6,807 bases of DNA from Akkermansiaceae bacterium UBA1506. GTDB taxonomy: Bacteria; Verrucomicrobiota; Verrucomicrobiia; Verrucomicrobiales; DEV007. Shown piece by piece: positions 1 through 6,065 of the stretch. Every line of letters begins with the position of its first letter. The first letter of the stretch is position 1. Where the stretch lies: NCBI GenBank assembly GCA_002323995.1, contig DCQY01000121.1:2440-9246 (forward strand), written 5' to 3'. The notes beneath the pieces were generated by a model. The model was not told where the DNA came from and made no database searches. It worked only from the letters and a program-made list of their open reading frames with translations. The translations under genes and the position numbers were made by a program.

Positions 1-6
1 TTACGC

Positions 7-1419
7 TTACACAGCAAAGGCAGTCTTGAGAATGGTTGTCTCGTCGAGTGGTTTGCCGAGAAGTTGCAGACCGACTGGTAATTCCTTCCCGTCGCTCGCA
101 ACCGTGCCACAGGGAACAGACACCCCGCAGATGCCGGCTAGATTGGCGGAAATGGTGTAGATATCAGCGAGATACATAGAGAGAGGATCACTAAGTTTCT
201 CTCCAATCTTAAAGGCGGGTGTTGGTGATACGGGAGAGGCGATCACATCGACCTTTTCGAAAGCTTTTTTGAAGTCATTGCGAATGAGTGTTCGCACTTT
301 CTGAGCTCGGAGATAATAGGCATCGTAGTATCCGGAACTAAGTACGTAAGTACCCAGGATGATTCGGCGTTTCACTTCGGATCCGAGACCTTCGTTCCGA
401 GACTTTTCATAAACGCTTAGAAGATCGTCAGCACTTTCGGAACGGTGTCCGTATCGAACACCGTCAAAGCGAGCGAGATTGGCGGAGGCTTCCGCGGTGG
501 CAATGACGTAGTAGGTCGCCACTGCGTGTTCAGTATTGGGAAGCGAAATCTCGATCACCTCGGCTCCCTGATCGGTAAGCGCCCTGATTCCAGCCTCTAT
601 CTGCGTTTTAACCTTAGGATCGAGGCCTTCTGCAAAATATTCCTTGGGAAGGCCTATCTTTATACCGGAAACTCCTTCGTTAAGAGCAGAGGTGTAGTCG
701 GGCACTGGCTGGTCCAAGCAAGTGGAATCATGAACACAAGACCCTGCAATAATTTGGAGGAGCAAGGCTGCATCTTCGACCGTTTTGGTCATCGGGCCTG
801 CTTGATCGAGTGAGGAAGCAAAAGCAACGAGTCCGTAACGGGAGACGCGGCCGTAGGTCGGTTTTAATCCGATAATGCCGCAGTGACTTGCGGGTTGTCG
901 TATTGATCCTCCCGTGTCCGTTCCCAGTGCGGCAACAGCCGTGTTGGAAGCCACTACCGCAGCTGAACCGCCGGATGAGCCACCGGGGATCCGCTCGGTA
1001 TCATGGGGGTTCCTGCAAATCTTAATCCCTGAGTTCTCGTTGGAAGATCCCATGGCGAACTCATCCATGTTTGTGCGACCGAATGGAATTGCGCCAGCTT
1101 CACGAAGCTTGCGAACAACGGTTGCGTCATAGGGGGCCTTGTATTTGCCTGTGAGCATCCTAGAGGCGCAACCACAGGACTGTCCCTCGACATTGATCAA
1201 ATCCTTGATCGCGATTGGCACGCCCCCAAGCGGAAGAGAGAGATCTACTTTTTCGGCATCCGCCAACGCGAGATCAAGGTCGTGAGAAAGATAGCCACCG
1301 ATATCAGCATCGTTTTGATCAATGGCTCGGGCGATCGACTTGAGAGCATCAGAGGGTGTCAGCTCACCTCTTTGGTAGGCCTGCTTTAGCTGAATGATGG
1401 TGAAATCAGCGGCGTTCAA
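7..1419 (-). CDS. gatA: Asp-tRNA(Asn)/Glu-tRNA(Gln) amidotransferase subunit A
   Basis: GatA is the glutaminase subunit of the cytoplasmic GatCAB complex. It releases ammonia from glutamine, and GatB uses it to convert mischarged Glu-tRNA(Gln) and/or Asp-tRNA(Asn). The 470-residue product shows the amidase-signature catalytic set: Lys72 in AIKDL, cis-Ser148 in GGSSGGS (146-152) and nucleophile Ser172 in GTDTGGSIRQPA (166-177). MDEFAMGSS (118-126) is also typical. The start is TTG at 1419. An in-frame TAA lies two codons upstream, and no ATG occurs until residue 88, so TTG is the only start that keeps the N-terminal helix. No SD precedes it; the upstream bases are a T-rich tract after a hairpin. 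The gene follows gatC by 48 nt on the same strand. The C-terminus stops at LKTAFAV, about 15 residues short of the usual ~485, so the last helix seems clipped. Family assignment is very secure. Confidence 0.97.
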   Translation of the reverse strand: MNAADFTIIQLKQAYQRGELTPSDALKSIARAIDQNDADIGGYLSHDLDLALADAEKVDLSLPLGGVPIAIKDLINVEGQSCGCASRMLTGKYKAPYDATVVRKLREAGAIPFGRTNMDEFAMGSSNENSGIKICRNPHDTERIPGGSSGGSAAVVASNTAVAALGTDTGGSIRQPASHCGIIGLKPTYGRVSRYGLVAFASSLDQAGPMTKTVEDAALLLQIIAGSCVHDSTCLDQPVPDYTSALNEGVSGIKIGLPKEYFAEGLDPKVKTQIEAGIRALTDQGAEVIEISLPNTEHAVATYYVIATAEASANLARFDGVRYGHRSESADDLLSVYEKSRNEGLGSEVKRRIILGTYVLSSGYYDAYYLRAQKVRTLIRNDFKKAFEKVDVIASPVSPTPAFKIGEKLSDPLSMYLADIYTISANLAGICGVSVPCGTVASDGKELPVGLQLLGKPLDETTILKTAFAV

Positions 1420-1448
1420 AAAATTAAAAAATGGTTGGGGGTTAACCA
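1418..1448 (-). promoter_or_regulatory. Hairpin plus T-rich tract in the gatC-gatA gap, terminator-like
   Basis: Read on the minus strand, TGGTT (1448-1444) and AACCA (1436-1432) form a 5-bp stem around a 7-nt C-rich loop. Six T, two A and six T follow immediately, and the last two T are the first bases of the gatA TTG start. The order hairpin then T-run resembles an intrinsic terminator or attenuator between two subunits of one enzyme. The stem is short and A/T-rich, so it may terminate weakly or not at all. It could instead leave an unstructured U-rich ribosome entry region for a gene lacking an SD. Confidence 0.35.
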
Positions 1449-1467
1449 GGAAAAATTGGAGGCAGAC

Positions 1468-1743
1468 TCACTCTACCACTTTTGGCATCTTGATTTGATC
1501 GTGTGCCGTGGCAGGAGCATTCGAGAGGACAGCGCCCTGACTGAGTCCCGGGCCATCACTTTTGTCTTCACGAATCACATCAAAAACGGGAACGGCGTGA
1601 GCTGTCGGTTCAATTCCCTCAACCTCAATGGCATTGAGTTGCTCCACATATTGAAGAATTTGATCCATCTGACCTTGGTATTCCTCTATTTCTTTATCGG
1701 CTAACTCGATCCGGGCAAGGTGAGCTATTTTGCGTACGTCCAT
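1468..1743 (-). CDS. gatC: Asp-tRNA(Asn)/Glu-tRNA(Gln) amidotransferase subunit C
   Basis: GatC is the small subunit that wraps around and stabilises the GatA-GatB interface of the tRNA-dependent amidotransferase. The 91-residue product has the family's usual length and landmarks: an N-terminal VRKIAHLARIEL helix (3-14), a second helix with QILQYVEQLN (28-37), then EGIEPTAHAVPV (42-53) and IRED (57-60). It ends in the characteristic IKMPKVVE. The start is ATG at 1743; the bases before it (CAATAATC) carry no SD. gatA follows 48 nt downstream, so gatC is the first gene of the visible operon. A good sigma70-type promoter lies about 50 to 75 nt upstream. Its position beside gatA makes the assignment secure even though GatC is a poorly conserved family. 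Confidence 0.95.
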   Translation of the reverse strand: MDVRKIAHLARIELADKEIEEYQGQMDQILQYVEQLNAIEVEGIEPTAHAVPVFDVIREDKSDGPGLSQGAVLSNAPATAHDQIKMPKVVE

Positions 1744-1776
1744 GATTATTGAGTGAGAGAAGAGGCTGACTGACCC

Positions 1777-1839
1777 CTCGTGAGGACTAGCATTCTAGGC
1801 CTGTCGCAGCGATCCGGCAAGTTTGAGTTGGCTCACGAG
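1777..1839. repeat. Two inverted copies of an 8-bp near-palindrome flanking the gatC promoter
   Basis: CTCGTGAG lies at 1777-1784 and its exact reverse complement CTCACGAG at 1832-1839, with centres 55 bp apart. Each copy is itself nearly palindromic and sits in a longer dyad: CCTC-GT-GAGG at 1776-1785 and GGCTC-AC-GAGCC at 1830-1841. One copy falls at the expected gatC transcription start and the other just upstream of its -35. The second copy ends directly before the ATG at 1842. The arrangement resembles paired operators for a dimeric regulator, but two 8-mers in about 100 bp could also be chance. Confidence 0.35.
1792..1820 (-). promoter_or_regulatory. Probable sigma70-type promoter of gatC-gatA
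   Basis: On the minus strand TTGCCG (1820-1815) is followed by a 17-bp spacer and TAGAAT (1797-1792). The -35 matches the consensus at 4 of 6 positions and the -10 at 5 of 6. Transcription would begin near 1785, giving a leader of about 42 nt before the gatC ATG. This is the best-looking promoter in the window. It was found by eye and has not been scored against background. Confidence 0.55.
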
Positions 1840-1865
1840 CCATGTTTCGTCCAACTTGGCGGAGG

Positions 1866-2765
1866 ATGGAAATTCATACAATAGATCTTGAGTTTGAAGG
1901 AATGCACCAAGCAATCGCCGCTTTTTTGGTTGAGAGTGGAGAGACAAGAATCCTTATCGAGACAGGCCCAGAATCAACGAGAGAAATACTTCTCGGTAAA
2001 CTCACAGCTTTGGGATGCAGTCCCACGGAACTCGATGCCGTGTTCGTTACTCATATTCACCTCGATCACGCGGGCGCAGCAGGATGGTTTGCGAAGCAGG
2101 GAATCCCTCTTTATCTGCACCCGAACGCAGAACGTCATATCGTTGACCCCACCCGCCTGATAGAAAGCGCTCGTATGGTTTACGGTGATCAATTCGAAAA
2201 TCTTTGGGGTGGAATGACTCCTGCACCCGAAGAGTCAGTCCATGCGATTCCAACTGGGTCAATACAAACCGTTGGTGAACTTTCGATTGAGGCTCTTGAG
2301 ACACCAGGGCATGCTTTTCATCACTATGCTTATGCCCTGGGCAATACCTGTTTTGCGGGTGACGCAGCAGGAGCGAGCATTAGGGGGACTGACTTTATTT
2401 CCGTTACTTCAGCGCCCCCTCAGTTTCATCTTACCCATACGCTGAACTCGATTGATCTCCTTAAGGGTCGAGACTTTGACGAAATCTATCTGACGCACTT
2501 TGGATCAGTAACTTCGCCTGAACAGCACCTAAGCGATTATCGTAAGGCCGTTGAATTGAATGCAGAATTTATTCGCCAACGCCTTGAAGAGAGGATGGAT
2601 CCCGAATCGCTCAAGATCGCCTACCAGGCCTTTTGCATGGAGCAGGCCTTCCGTGTCGAAACGGAGCGGGAAACTTGGAAAGTTCTACAGAGTGTCAACA
2701 GCACGGATATGTGTGCCGAAGGAATTCGCCTCTTTTGGGCAAAACAAATGAGTGAAGAAACTTGA
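1866..2765 (+). CDS. Metallo-beta-lactamase-fold hydrolase
   Basis: This is a cytoplasmic metal-dependent hydrolase of the metallo-beta-lactamase superfamily (299 residues; no signal peptide). The two-metal site is visible: THIHLDHAG gives His63, His65, Asp67 and His68; TPGHAFHH gives His149; AGDAAG gives Asp166; LTHFG gives His211. A helical C-terminal region of about 80 residues (roughly 220-299) follows the core. The overall plan (HTIDLEFEG start, LIETGPEST, DPTRLIESARMVYGDQ) resembles a group of uncharacterised bacterial MBL hydrolases, and the substrate is unknown. The ATG at 1866 is preferred because the conserved fold begins at once with MEIHTIDL. An in-frame ATG at 1842 would add eight residues. 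GGAGG at 1861-1865 touches the 1866 ATG, too close for a normal SD. The gene is divergent from gatC, and a secreted protein follows 45 nt downstream. Confidence 0.9.
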   Translation: MEIHTIDLEFEGMHQAIAAFLVESGETRILIETGPESTREILLGKLTALGCSPTELDAVFVTHIHLDHAGAAGWFAKQGIPLYLHPNAERHIVDPTRLIESARMVYGDQFENLWGGMTPAPEESVHAIPTGSIQTVGELSIEALETPGHAFHHYAYALGNTCFAGDAAGASIRGTDFISVTSAPPQFHLTHTLNSIDLLKGRDFDEIYLTHFGSVTSPEQHLSDYRKAVELNAEFIRQRLEERMDPESLKIAYQAFCMEQAFRVETERETWKVLQSVNSTDMCAEGIRLFWAKQMSEET

Positions 2766-2774
2766 ATAGGCTAG

Positions 2775-2802
2775 GTGAGAGTGTTGAGTGTCTCGCCATA
2801 AT
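2775..2802 (+). promoter_or_regulatory. Possible promoter giving a leaderless transcript of the secreted-protein gene
   Basis: GTGAGA (2775-2780), a 16-bp spacer and CATAAT (2797-2802) match sigma70 elements at 4 of 6 and 5 of 6 positions. Only 8 nt separate the -10 from the ATG at 2811, so transcription would start at or within a base or two of the start codon. That would be a leaderless mRNA, which fits the absence of any SD there. The short spacer and weak -35 keep this tentative; read-through from the hydrolase gene is the alternative. Confidence 0.3.
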
Positions 2803-2810
2803 TTCCGTCC

Positions 2811-3560
2811 ATGAGAGGCCTATCCACACTGATCGTTATTCAAATTCTTACCGCAGCGTCAGTTACTCCGGGTTTCGCGCAGGAGGAGAGAAGTTTCGAA
2901 ACCCTTTCAGGTCGACCGCTTTACCAATCAAGTTTGGCTCGGCTCCCTTACCGACAACTGATCAAGATTGCGCAGAGTGATTCACGCTCTGAAGTGGATA
3001 GTGAGAGCTACCGTTTGAGGATAGAGAGTCGAAATTCGCTCGTTTCATCCCAAGATATTGAGCTCTACCTCGATGTGGAAGATGCTCCGATTATTCTTGT
3101 GGTCGATAACGATGGTTTTGTTGAAGTTCCATTCAGCAAAAAGATGATGGAACTCAACCCTGACCTCGTGGCGAATCAGCCAAAAGGGACCCTCAATATC
3201 TTTGTTGACCTAGAAATTCCGAAGGTGGACGCACCGAAAATCAAGGATGGTAAGGTCGACTATCGCGAACTTTTCCGCCCGCTCATTGCCATCCAGAAAG
3301 AGATGAGAAAAGTCGACCCCATTTTCGGTCTAGCTGGGCAGCAGCAATTCGTGCTTGAAGTCGATACAGAGGGAACTCCGCTAAAAATTACGCGTGAATT
3401 AGGCTCGCGCACCTTCAGGCCGAACGAGGATGGCAAGATCTACATGATCCTAGAGTCGTATCTATACGAGGAGAATCCCACAATCACTATCCCCGAGGAG
3501 GCGAAGATTCAGGTTCTGCCTAAGTCCCCGGAGGAAATCGAAGAAATCCGCTCCCGTTAA
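2811..3560 (+). CDS. Secreted protein of unknown function
   Basis: I do not recognise a named family with certainty. The 249-residue product starts with a Sec-type signal peptide: Arg2, a hydrophobic stretch at about 4-19, then TPGFA with likely cleavage after Ala23. There is no lipobox cysteine and no later membrane segment, so it should be soluble outside the cytoplasmic membrane. The mature part has conserved-looking blocks: LPYRQLIKIAQ (45-55), QDIELYLDVEDAPI (81-94), a DNDGFVEVP turn (99-107), and NPDLVANQPKGTL (116-128). The alternating hydrophobic pattern in between suggests mostly beta structure. The C-terminal half (about 150-249) is rich in charged residues and ends EEIEEIRSR. The start has no SD; a -10-like CATAAT lies 8 nt upstream. 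The gene follows the hydrolase by 45 nt and meets der tail to tail with 8 nt between stops. Reading frame and export are well supported; function is not. Confidence 0.85.
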   Translation: MRGLSTLIVIQILTAASVTPGFAQEERSFETLSGRPLYQSSLARLPYRQLIKIAQSDSRSEVDSESYRLRIESRNSLVSSQDIELYLDVEDAPIILVVDNDGFVEVPFSKKMMELNPDLVANQPKGTLNIFVDLEIPKVDAPKIKDGKVDYRELFRPLIAIQKEMRKVDPIFGLAGQQQFVLEVDTEGTPLKITRELGSRTFRPNEDGKIYMILESYLYEENPTITIPEEAKIQVLPKSPEEIEEIRSR

Positions 3561-3568
3561 CCGTTCGA

Positions 3569-4981
3569 TCAGGCCTTTCTTTTGGCTTTTCGCCTGTTGT
3601 CTTGTTTTTCAGAGCTGCTTCGCGAGCGGACTCGGAATAGAAAGGGCAGTCCTTCCATAGGATAATCTTTTCGGATCTGATTCTCGAGGAAGCGCTGATA
3701 GGTTCGGGTCAACAACTTAGAGTGGTTCACGAAGAGCAGATACTCCGGAACTGGCACGGGTTGGGGGCGGTCGCTTCGCTTCTGAGTCGCGTAGAGCAGT
3801 TTGAGACGTTTCCCGTGTCGAACGGGCGGAGGATTGCGATCAATGGACTGGCGAAGGAGGCGATTCAATACGCCTGTCGAGACAGGATCCTGAGCCGTAT
3901 TAACGACTTGTTGGATGTGATTGAAGATTTTTCCAAGATACTGTTTCTCCTTGGCTGATATCGCCACTTTCGGTGCGTAGGGGAGAAAGAAAAGATCATC
4001 ACCAAGTTCCTCACGGAACTGATCGATACGGTCTTGGAACTTAACCCCCGGATGGTAAAGGTCGAACTTGTTCAACAAAACGATACACGGCTTATGAGCA
4101 TCGATCACCATTCCAGCTATTCTGCGGTCCTGAGTCGTCACTCCTGAAGAAGCATCGATGAGCAGTAAACAAAGATCAGCGCGGCGAATCGATTTCTCAG
4201 ATCGCATCACGGAAAAGACCTCGACCGAAGTGTCCCGTTTATTTCGTTTTCGGATTCCCGCGGTATCAATAAGAGTGTATTCTTTTGCATCACGGTAGTA
4301 GGGGACATCAACCGCATCGCGTGTCGTGCCTGCCACATCGGAGACAATACTCCGTTCATCGTTCATGAGCGCATTGATGAGGGAGGACTTGCCAACATTA
4401 GGACGCCCAACAATGGCGATTTTCACCGGGGCAGGGCCGTCGCTCTCTTCATTAAGGTTTTCTATCCCAAGTTCATGAAGTTCGGTCTGAATAAGATTTT
4501 CCAACTTTTCAAAGTTGCGGCCATGCGCCGCTGAAGTGTTAATCTGATTGGTAAACCCGAGCTCAGAGAACTCGGCGGCATCGGGTTCTAACTTCGGAGA
4601 GTCAACCTTGTTGGCGAGGAGCACGACTGTTGCCTTTGAGTTGCGTAGCAATGCAGCAAGTTCACGGTCCACAGGATGAATCCCCGTTTGCACATCAACG
4701 ACGAGTAAAATCAAGTCTGCTGATTCGATGGCTATATCGGCCTCCATTCGAACCTGCTCACCGAACCCGTCATCAAGTGTGGCTCCGATACCGCCGGTAT
4801 CAGTCAATTCGAAAGATATGCCTCGTGGCCGCTTACATTCTGTGGCAATCCGATCACGGGTTACGCCAGGCTGATCATGCACGATGGCGATCCTTCGCTT
4901 CGCGATACAATTAAAAATTGCGGACTTTCCGACATTGGGACGACCAACAATGGCAACTTGAGCTAAATGTTTATGAGACAT
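3569..4981 (-). CDS. der: Ribosome-assembly GTPase Der (EngA), two G domains
   Basis: Der is an essential GTPase that binds the 50S precursor and helps its late maturation. The 470-residue product has the diagnostic tandem G domains. G domain 1 has GRPNVGKS (13-20), DTGG (61-64) and NKVD (124-127). G domain 2 has GRPNVGKS (192-199), TTRD (219-222), DTAG (239-242), NKFD (304-307) and SAK (342-344). A KH-like RNA-binding domain runs from about 365 to 455, and a very basic tail (RRKAKRKA) ends the protein. I chose the ATG at 4981 because it places MSHKHLAQVAIVGRP at the usual family start and overlaps pgsA by 11 nt. The frame is open to an ATG at 5035, which would add 18 unrelated residues and a 65-nt overlap. 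No SD is visible before either. The gene is translationally linked to pgsA by the overlap. Assignment is essentially certain. Confidence 0.97.
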   Translation of the reverse strand: MSHKHLAQVAIVGRPNVGKSAIFNCIAKRRIAIVHDQPGVTRDRIATECKRPRGISFELTDTGGIGATLDDGFGEQVRMEADIAIESADLILLVVDVQTGIHPVDRELAALLRNSKATVVLLANKVDSPKLEPDAAEFSELGFTNQINTSAAHGRNFEKLENLIQTELHELGIENLNEESDGPAPVKIAIVGRPNVGKSSLINALMNDERSIVSDVAGTTRDAVDVPYYRDAKEYTLIDTAGIRKRNKRDTSVEVFSVMRSEKSIRRADLCLLLIDASSGVTTQDRRIAGMVIDAHKPCIVLLNKFDLYHPGVKFQDRIDQFREELGDDLFFLPYAPKVAISAKEKQYLGKIFNHIQQVVNTAQDPVSTGVLNRLLRQSIDRNPPPVRHGKRLKLLYATQKRSDRPQPVPVPEYLLFVNHSKLLTRTYQRFLENQIRKDYPMEGLPFLFRVRSRSSSEKQDNRRKAKRKA

Positions 4982-5579
4982 CAGAATCTGGCATGGTATA
5001 CCCGTGTAGCCGCATCTGATGAATGCCTCCGACAATATACTGGTAGCCGGAGATGAGCGTAAATACGGCGGCCAGATAGATCAGGATATCCAAAGGAAGC
5101 GGTCGGGCTTCGAGGCTCCAAAAGTCCACCAAAACCCAGCAGACGCAACCTAACTGTAAGAAAGTACATATTTTGCTGGTGATGATGCGCTTCATCTTAA
5201 CCTCGCCGGTTGCGTAATGGATGATAATAACCCCGGCCACAATCGTGACGTCCCGAGTAATCACAAGTACTGCGAACCAGATTGGAAGTCCCGCATGCCA
5301 ATGCGTCATACTCAGGGTGACGACGCCAGCGAGCAGTAAAAGTTTATCTGCGACCGGATCAAGAGCCCGCCCAAGTTTTGTGCTCTGGTTAAAGTTTCGA
5401 GCAATGTAGCCATCTAGAGCATCACTAAGTGAGGCAATTGCAAAGACGATTAGAGCTGCGATCCGATACCAAACCTCCCGATCGCCCTCGATAACGCTCT
5501 GGCTATAATAGGCTGCAAACACGACAAACACCGGAATCAGAAGGAGGCGCGTGATCGTGATCTTGTTGGCCAGCGTCAT
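4971..5579 (-). CDS. pgsA: CDP-diacylglycerol--glycerol-3-phosphate 3-phosphatidyltransferase
   Basis: PgsA is an inner-membrane enzyme that makes phosphatidylglycerophosphate from CDP-diacylglycerol and glycerol 3-phosphate, the committed step to phosphatidylglycerol and cardiolipin. The 202-residue product carries a complete CDP-alcohol phosphotransferase motif: Asp53, Asp56-Gly57, Ala60-Arg61, eight residues, Gly70, Asp74, Asp78. The N-terminal MTLANKITITRLLLIP is typical of PgsA rather than of phosphatidylserine synthase. Hydrophobic segments at about 9-25, 36-52, 76-90, 98-121, 136-152 and 163-184 give the expected six-helix topology. The ATG at 5579 has no SD. The 3' end overlaps der by 11 nt, so the two are probably one transcription unit. 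A related enzyme using another alcohol is possible in principle, but PgsA is by far the best reading. Confidence 0.93.
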   Translation of the reverse strand: MTLANKITITRLLLIPVFVVFAAYYSQSVIEGDREVWYRIAALIVFAIASLSDALDGYIARNFNQSTKLGRALDPVADKLLLLAGVVTLSMTHWHAGLPIWFAVLVITRDVTIVAGVIIIHYATGEVKMKRIITSKICTFLQLGCVCWVLVDFWSLEARPLPLDILIYLAAVFTLISGYQYIVGGIHQMRLHGYTMPDSDVS

Positions 5580-5610
5580 TGTAGGTAAGAGTCGTTTGCG
5601 ATCGATTCAA

Positions 5611-5639
5611 TGGATAGCAGAATGAGTCGACAATGCCAA
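5611..5639 (-). promoter_or_regulatory. Possible promoter of pgsA-der
   Basis: On the minus strand TTGGCA (5639-5634) is followed by 17 bp and TATCCA (5616-5611). A TG dinucleotide one base before the -10 gives an extended -10. The -35 matches 5 of 6 positions but the -10 only 3 of 6, so the TG is needed to make it credible. The transcript would start near 5604, leaving a leader of about 25 nt before the pgsA ATG. Confidence 0.35.
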
Positions 5640-5655
5640 CGGTCCCGGCTACGAT
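5627..5655 (+). promoter_or_regulatory. Possible promoter of the small two-gene module
   Basis: TCGACA (5627-5632), 17 bp and TACGAT (5650-5655) match sigma70 elements at 5 of 6 and 4 of 6 positions. Transcription would start near 5662, about 38 nt before the ATG at 5700. Its -35 is one base away from the -35 of the possible pgsA promoter on the other strand, so two polymerases could hardly bind together. Confidence 0.4.
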
Positions 5656-5663
5656 TTTATTTG

Positions 5664-5678
5664 GCTAATACCATTAGC
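5664..5678. repeat. Perfect 6-3-6 inverted repeat upstream of the small two-gene module
   Basis: GCTAAT (5664-5669) and ATTAGC (5673-5678) are exact reverse complements around ACC. The repeat begins just after the predicted start of the plus-strand transcript and ends 21 nt before the ATG at 5700. It could be a repressor operator next to the +1, or a small stem-loop at the 5' end of the mRNA, although a 3-nt loop on an A/T-rich stem is weak. Regulation is inferred only from its position. Confidence 0.5.
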
Positions 5679-5699
5679 GCGTCAACAAACACGTAAGAC

Positions 5700-6065
5700 A
5701 TGGCAAAATTTGCTGAGGCATCGCGGGAACTGCTGGAGCAGGCACTCGCTTCGAATGAGCTTCGTTACTTCACCGCGAGTGGCGGAGAGGCCATGGGTAA
5801 AACCGGGCCGGAAGATACCGCTGAGTTTGCGGAACTTCTTGTGGCACTTCAAGAATGCGCGCAACTGCTAGGGGAAACGCTTGAAATGGGCGCTGTATCC
5901 AGCGCAATCTGTGTAAAGGGGGATGAGACAGCTGGATTCTGCTGTGATCCCAATTCCAAATCCGAGGAGGCTGTTATTACCGGCGCCATCGTAAATCGGA
6001 GGATGGCGGCGAGCGAGTTTTTTAGTTCTATCCAAGACTATCATAACGGTCAGGATCAAAAATGA
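5700..6065 (+). CDS. Small acidic protein, possible divergent Roadblock-like partner
   Basis: I do not recognise a family with confidence. The 121-residue product is acidic and soluble, with no signal peptide or membrane segment. Visible pattern: an N-terminal helix (about 4-18), a short strand ELRYFTAS (20-27), a Gly-rich turn (28-37), and a long helix (39-60). Two probable strands follow, GAVSSAICVKGD (64-75) and ETAGFCCD (76-83), and then a C-terminal helix region (about 88-113). That order could be a degenerate, shortened Roadblock/LC7 fold, but no diagnostic residues prove it. Cysteines lie at 53, 71, 81 and 82; no metal-site pattern is evident. The ATG at 5700 has no clear SD. The stop overlaps the start of the next gene as ATGA, so the two are almost surely co-translated and may form a complex. 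Coding status is well supported by that overlap and the clean frame. Confidence 0.75.
   Translation: MAKFAEASRELLEQALASNELRYFTASGGEAMGKTGPEDTAEFAELLVALQECAQLLGETLEMGAVSSAICVKGDETAGFCCDPNSKSEEAVITGAIVNRRMAASEFFSSIQDYHNGQDQK

Noticed and set aside
445..813. 122-codon plus-strand open frame inside gatA
   Set aside because: It lies wholly antisense to a highly conserved enzyme, and its translation has no recognisable domain or supporting start signal. It is a shadow frame.
3570..3612. Possible terminator after the secreted-protein gene (CAGGC 3570-3574 with GCCTG 3592-3596, then T-rich bases)
   Set aside because: The stem is only 5 bp with a 17-nt loop, and it lies inside the der coding end. 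It is too weak to list as a feature.
4630..4914. 94-codon plus-strand open frame inside der
   Set aside because: It is antisense to the first G domain of Der, and its product is low in domain-like pattern. The frame is open because of the conserved coding strand.
4982..5035. Upstream ATG for der at 5035
   Set aside because: The extra 18 residues (MSEAFIRCGYTGIPCQIL) do not resemble Der and come from reading the pgsA 3' end in another frame. The ATG at 4981 gives the usual family start.
5654..5685. MerR-like promoter for pgsA: TTGACG, 20-bp spacer containing the dyad, TAAAAT
   Set aside because: A dyad in a 20-bp spacer is the MerR layout, but MerR-type spacers are 19 to 20 bp in metal or drug genes. 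No regulator gene is nearby, and a 17-bp-spaced alternative exists closer to pgsA. Kept only as a possibility.
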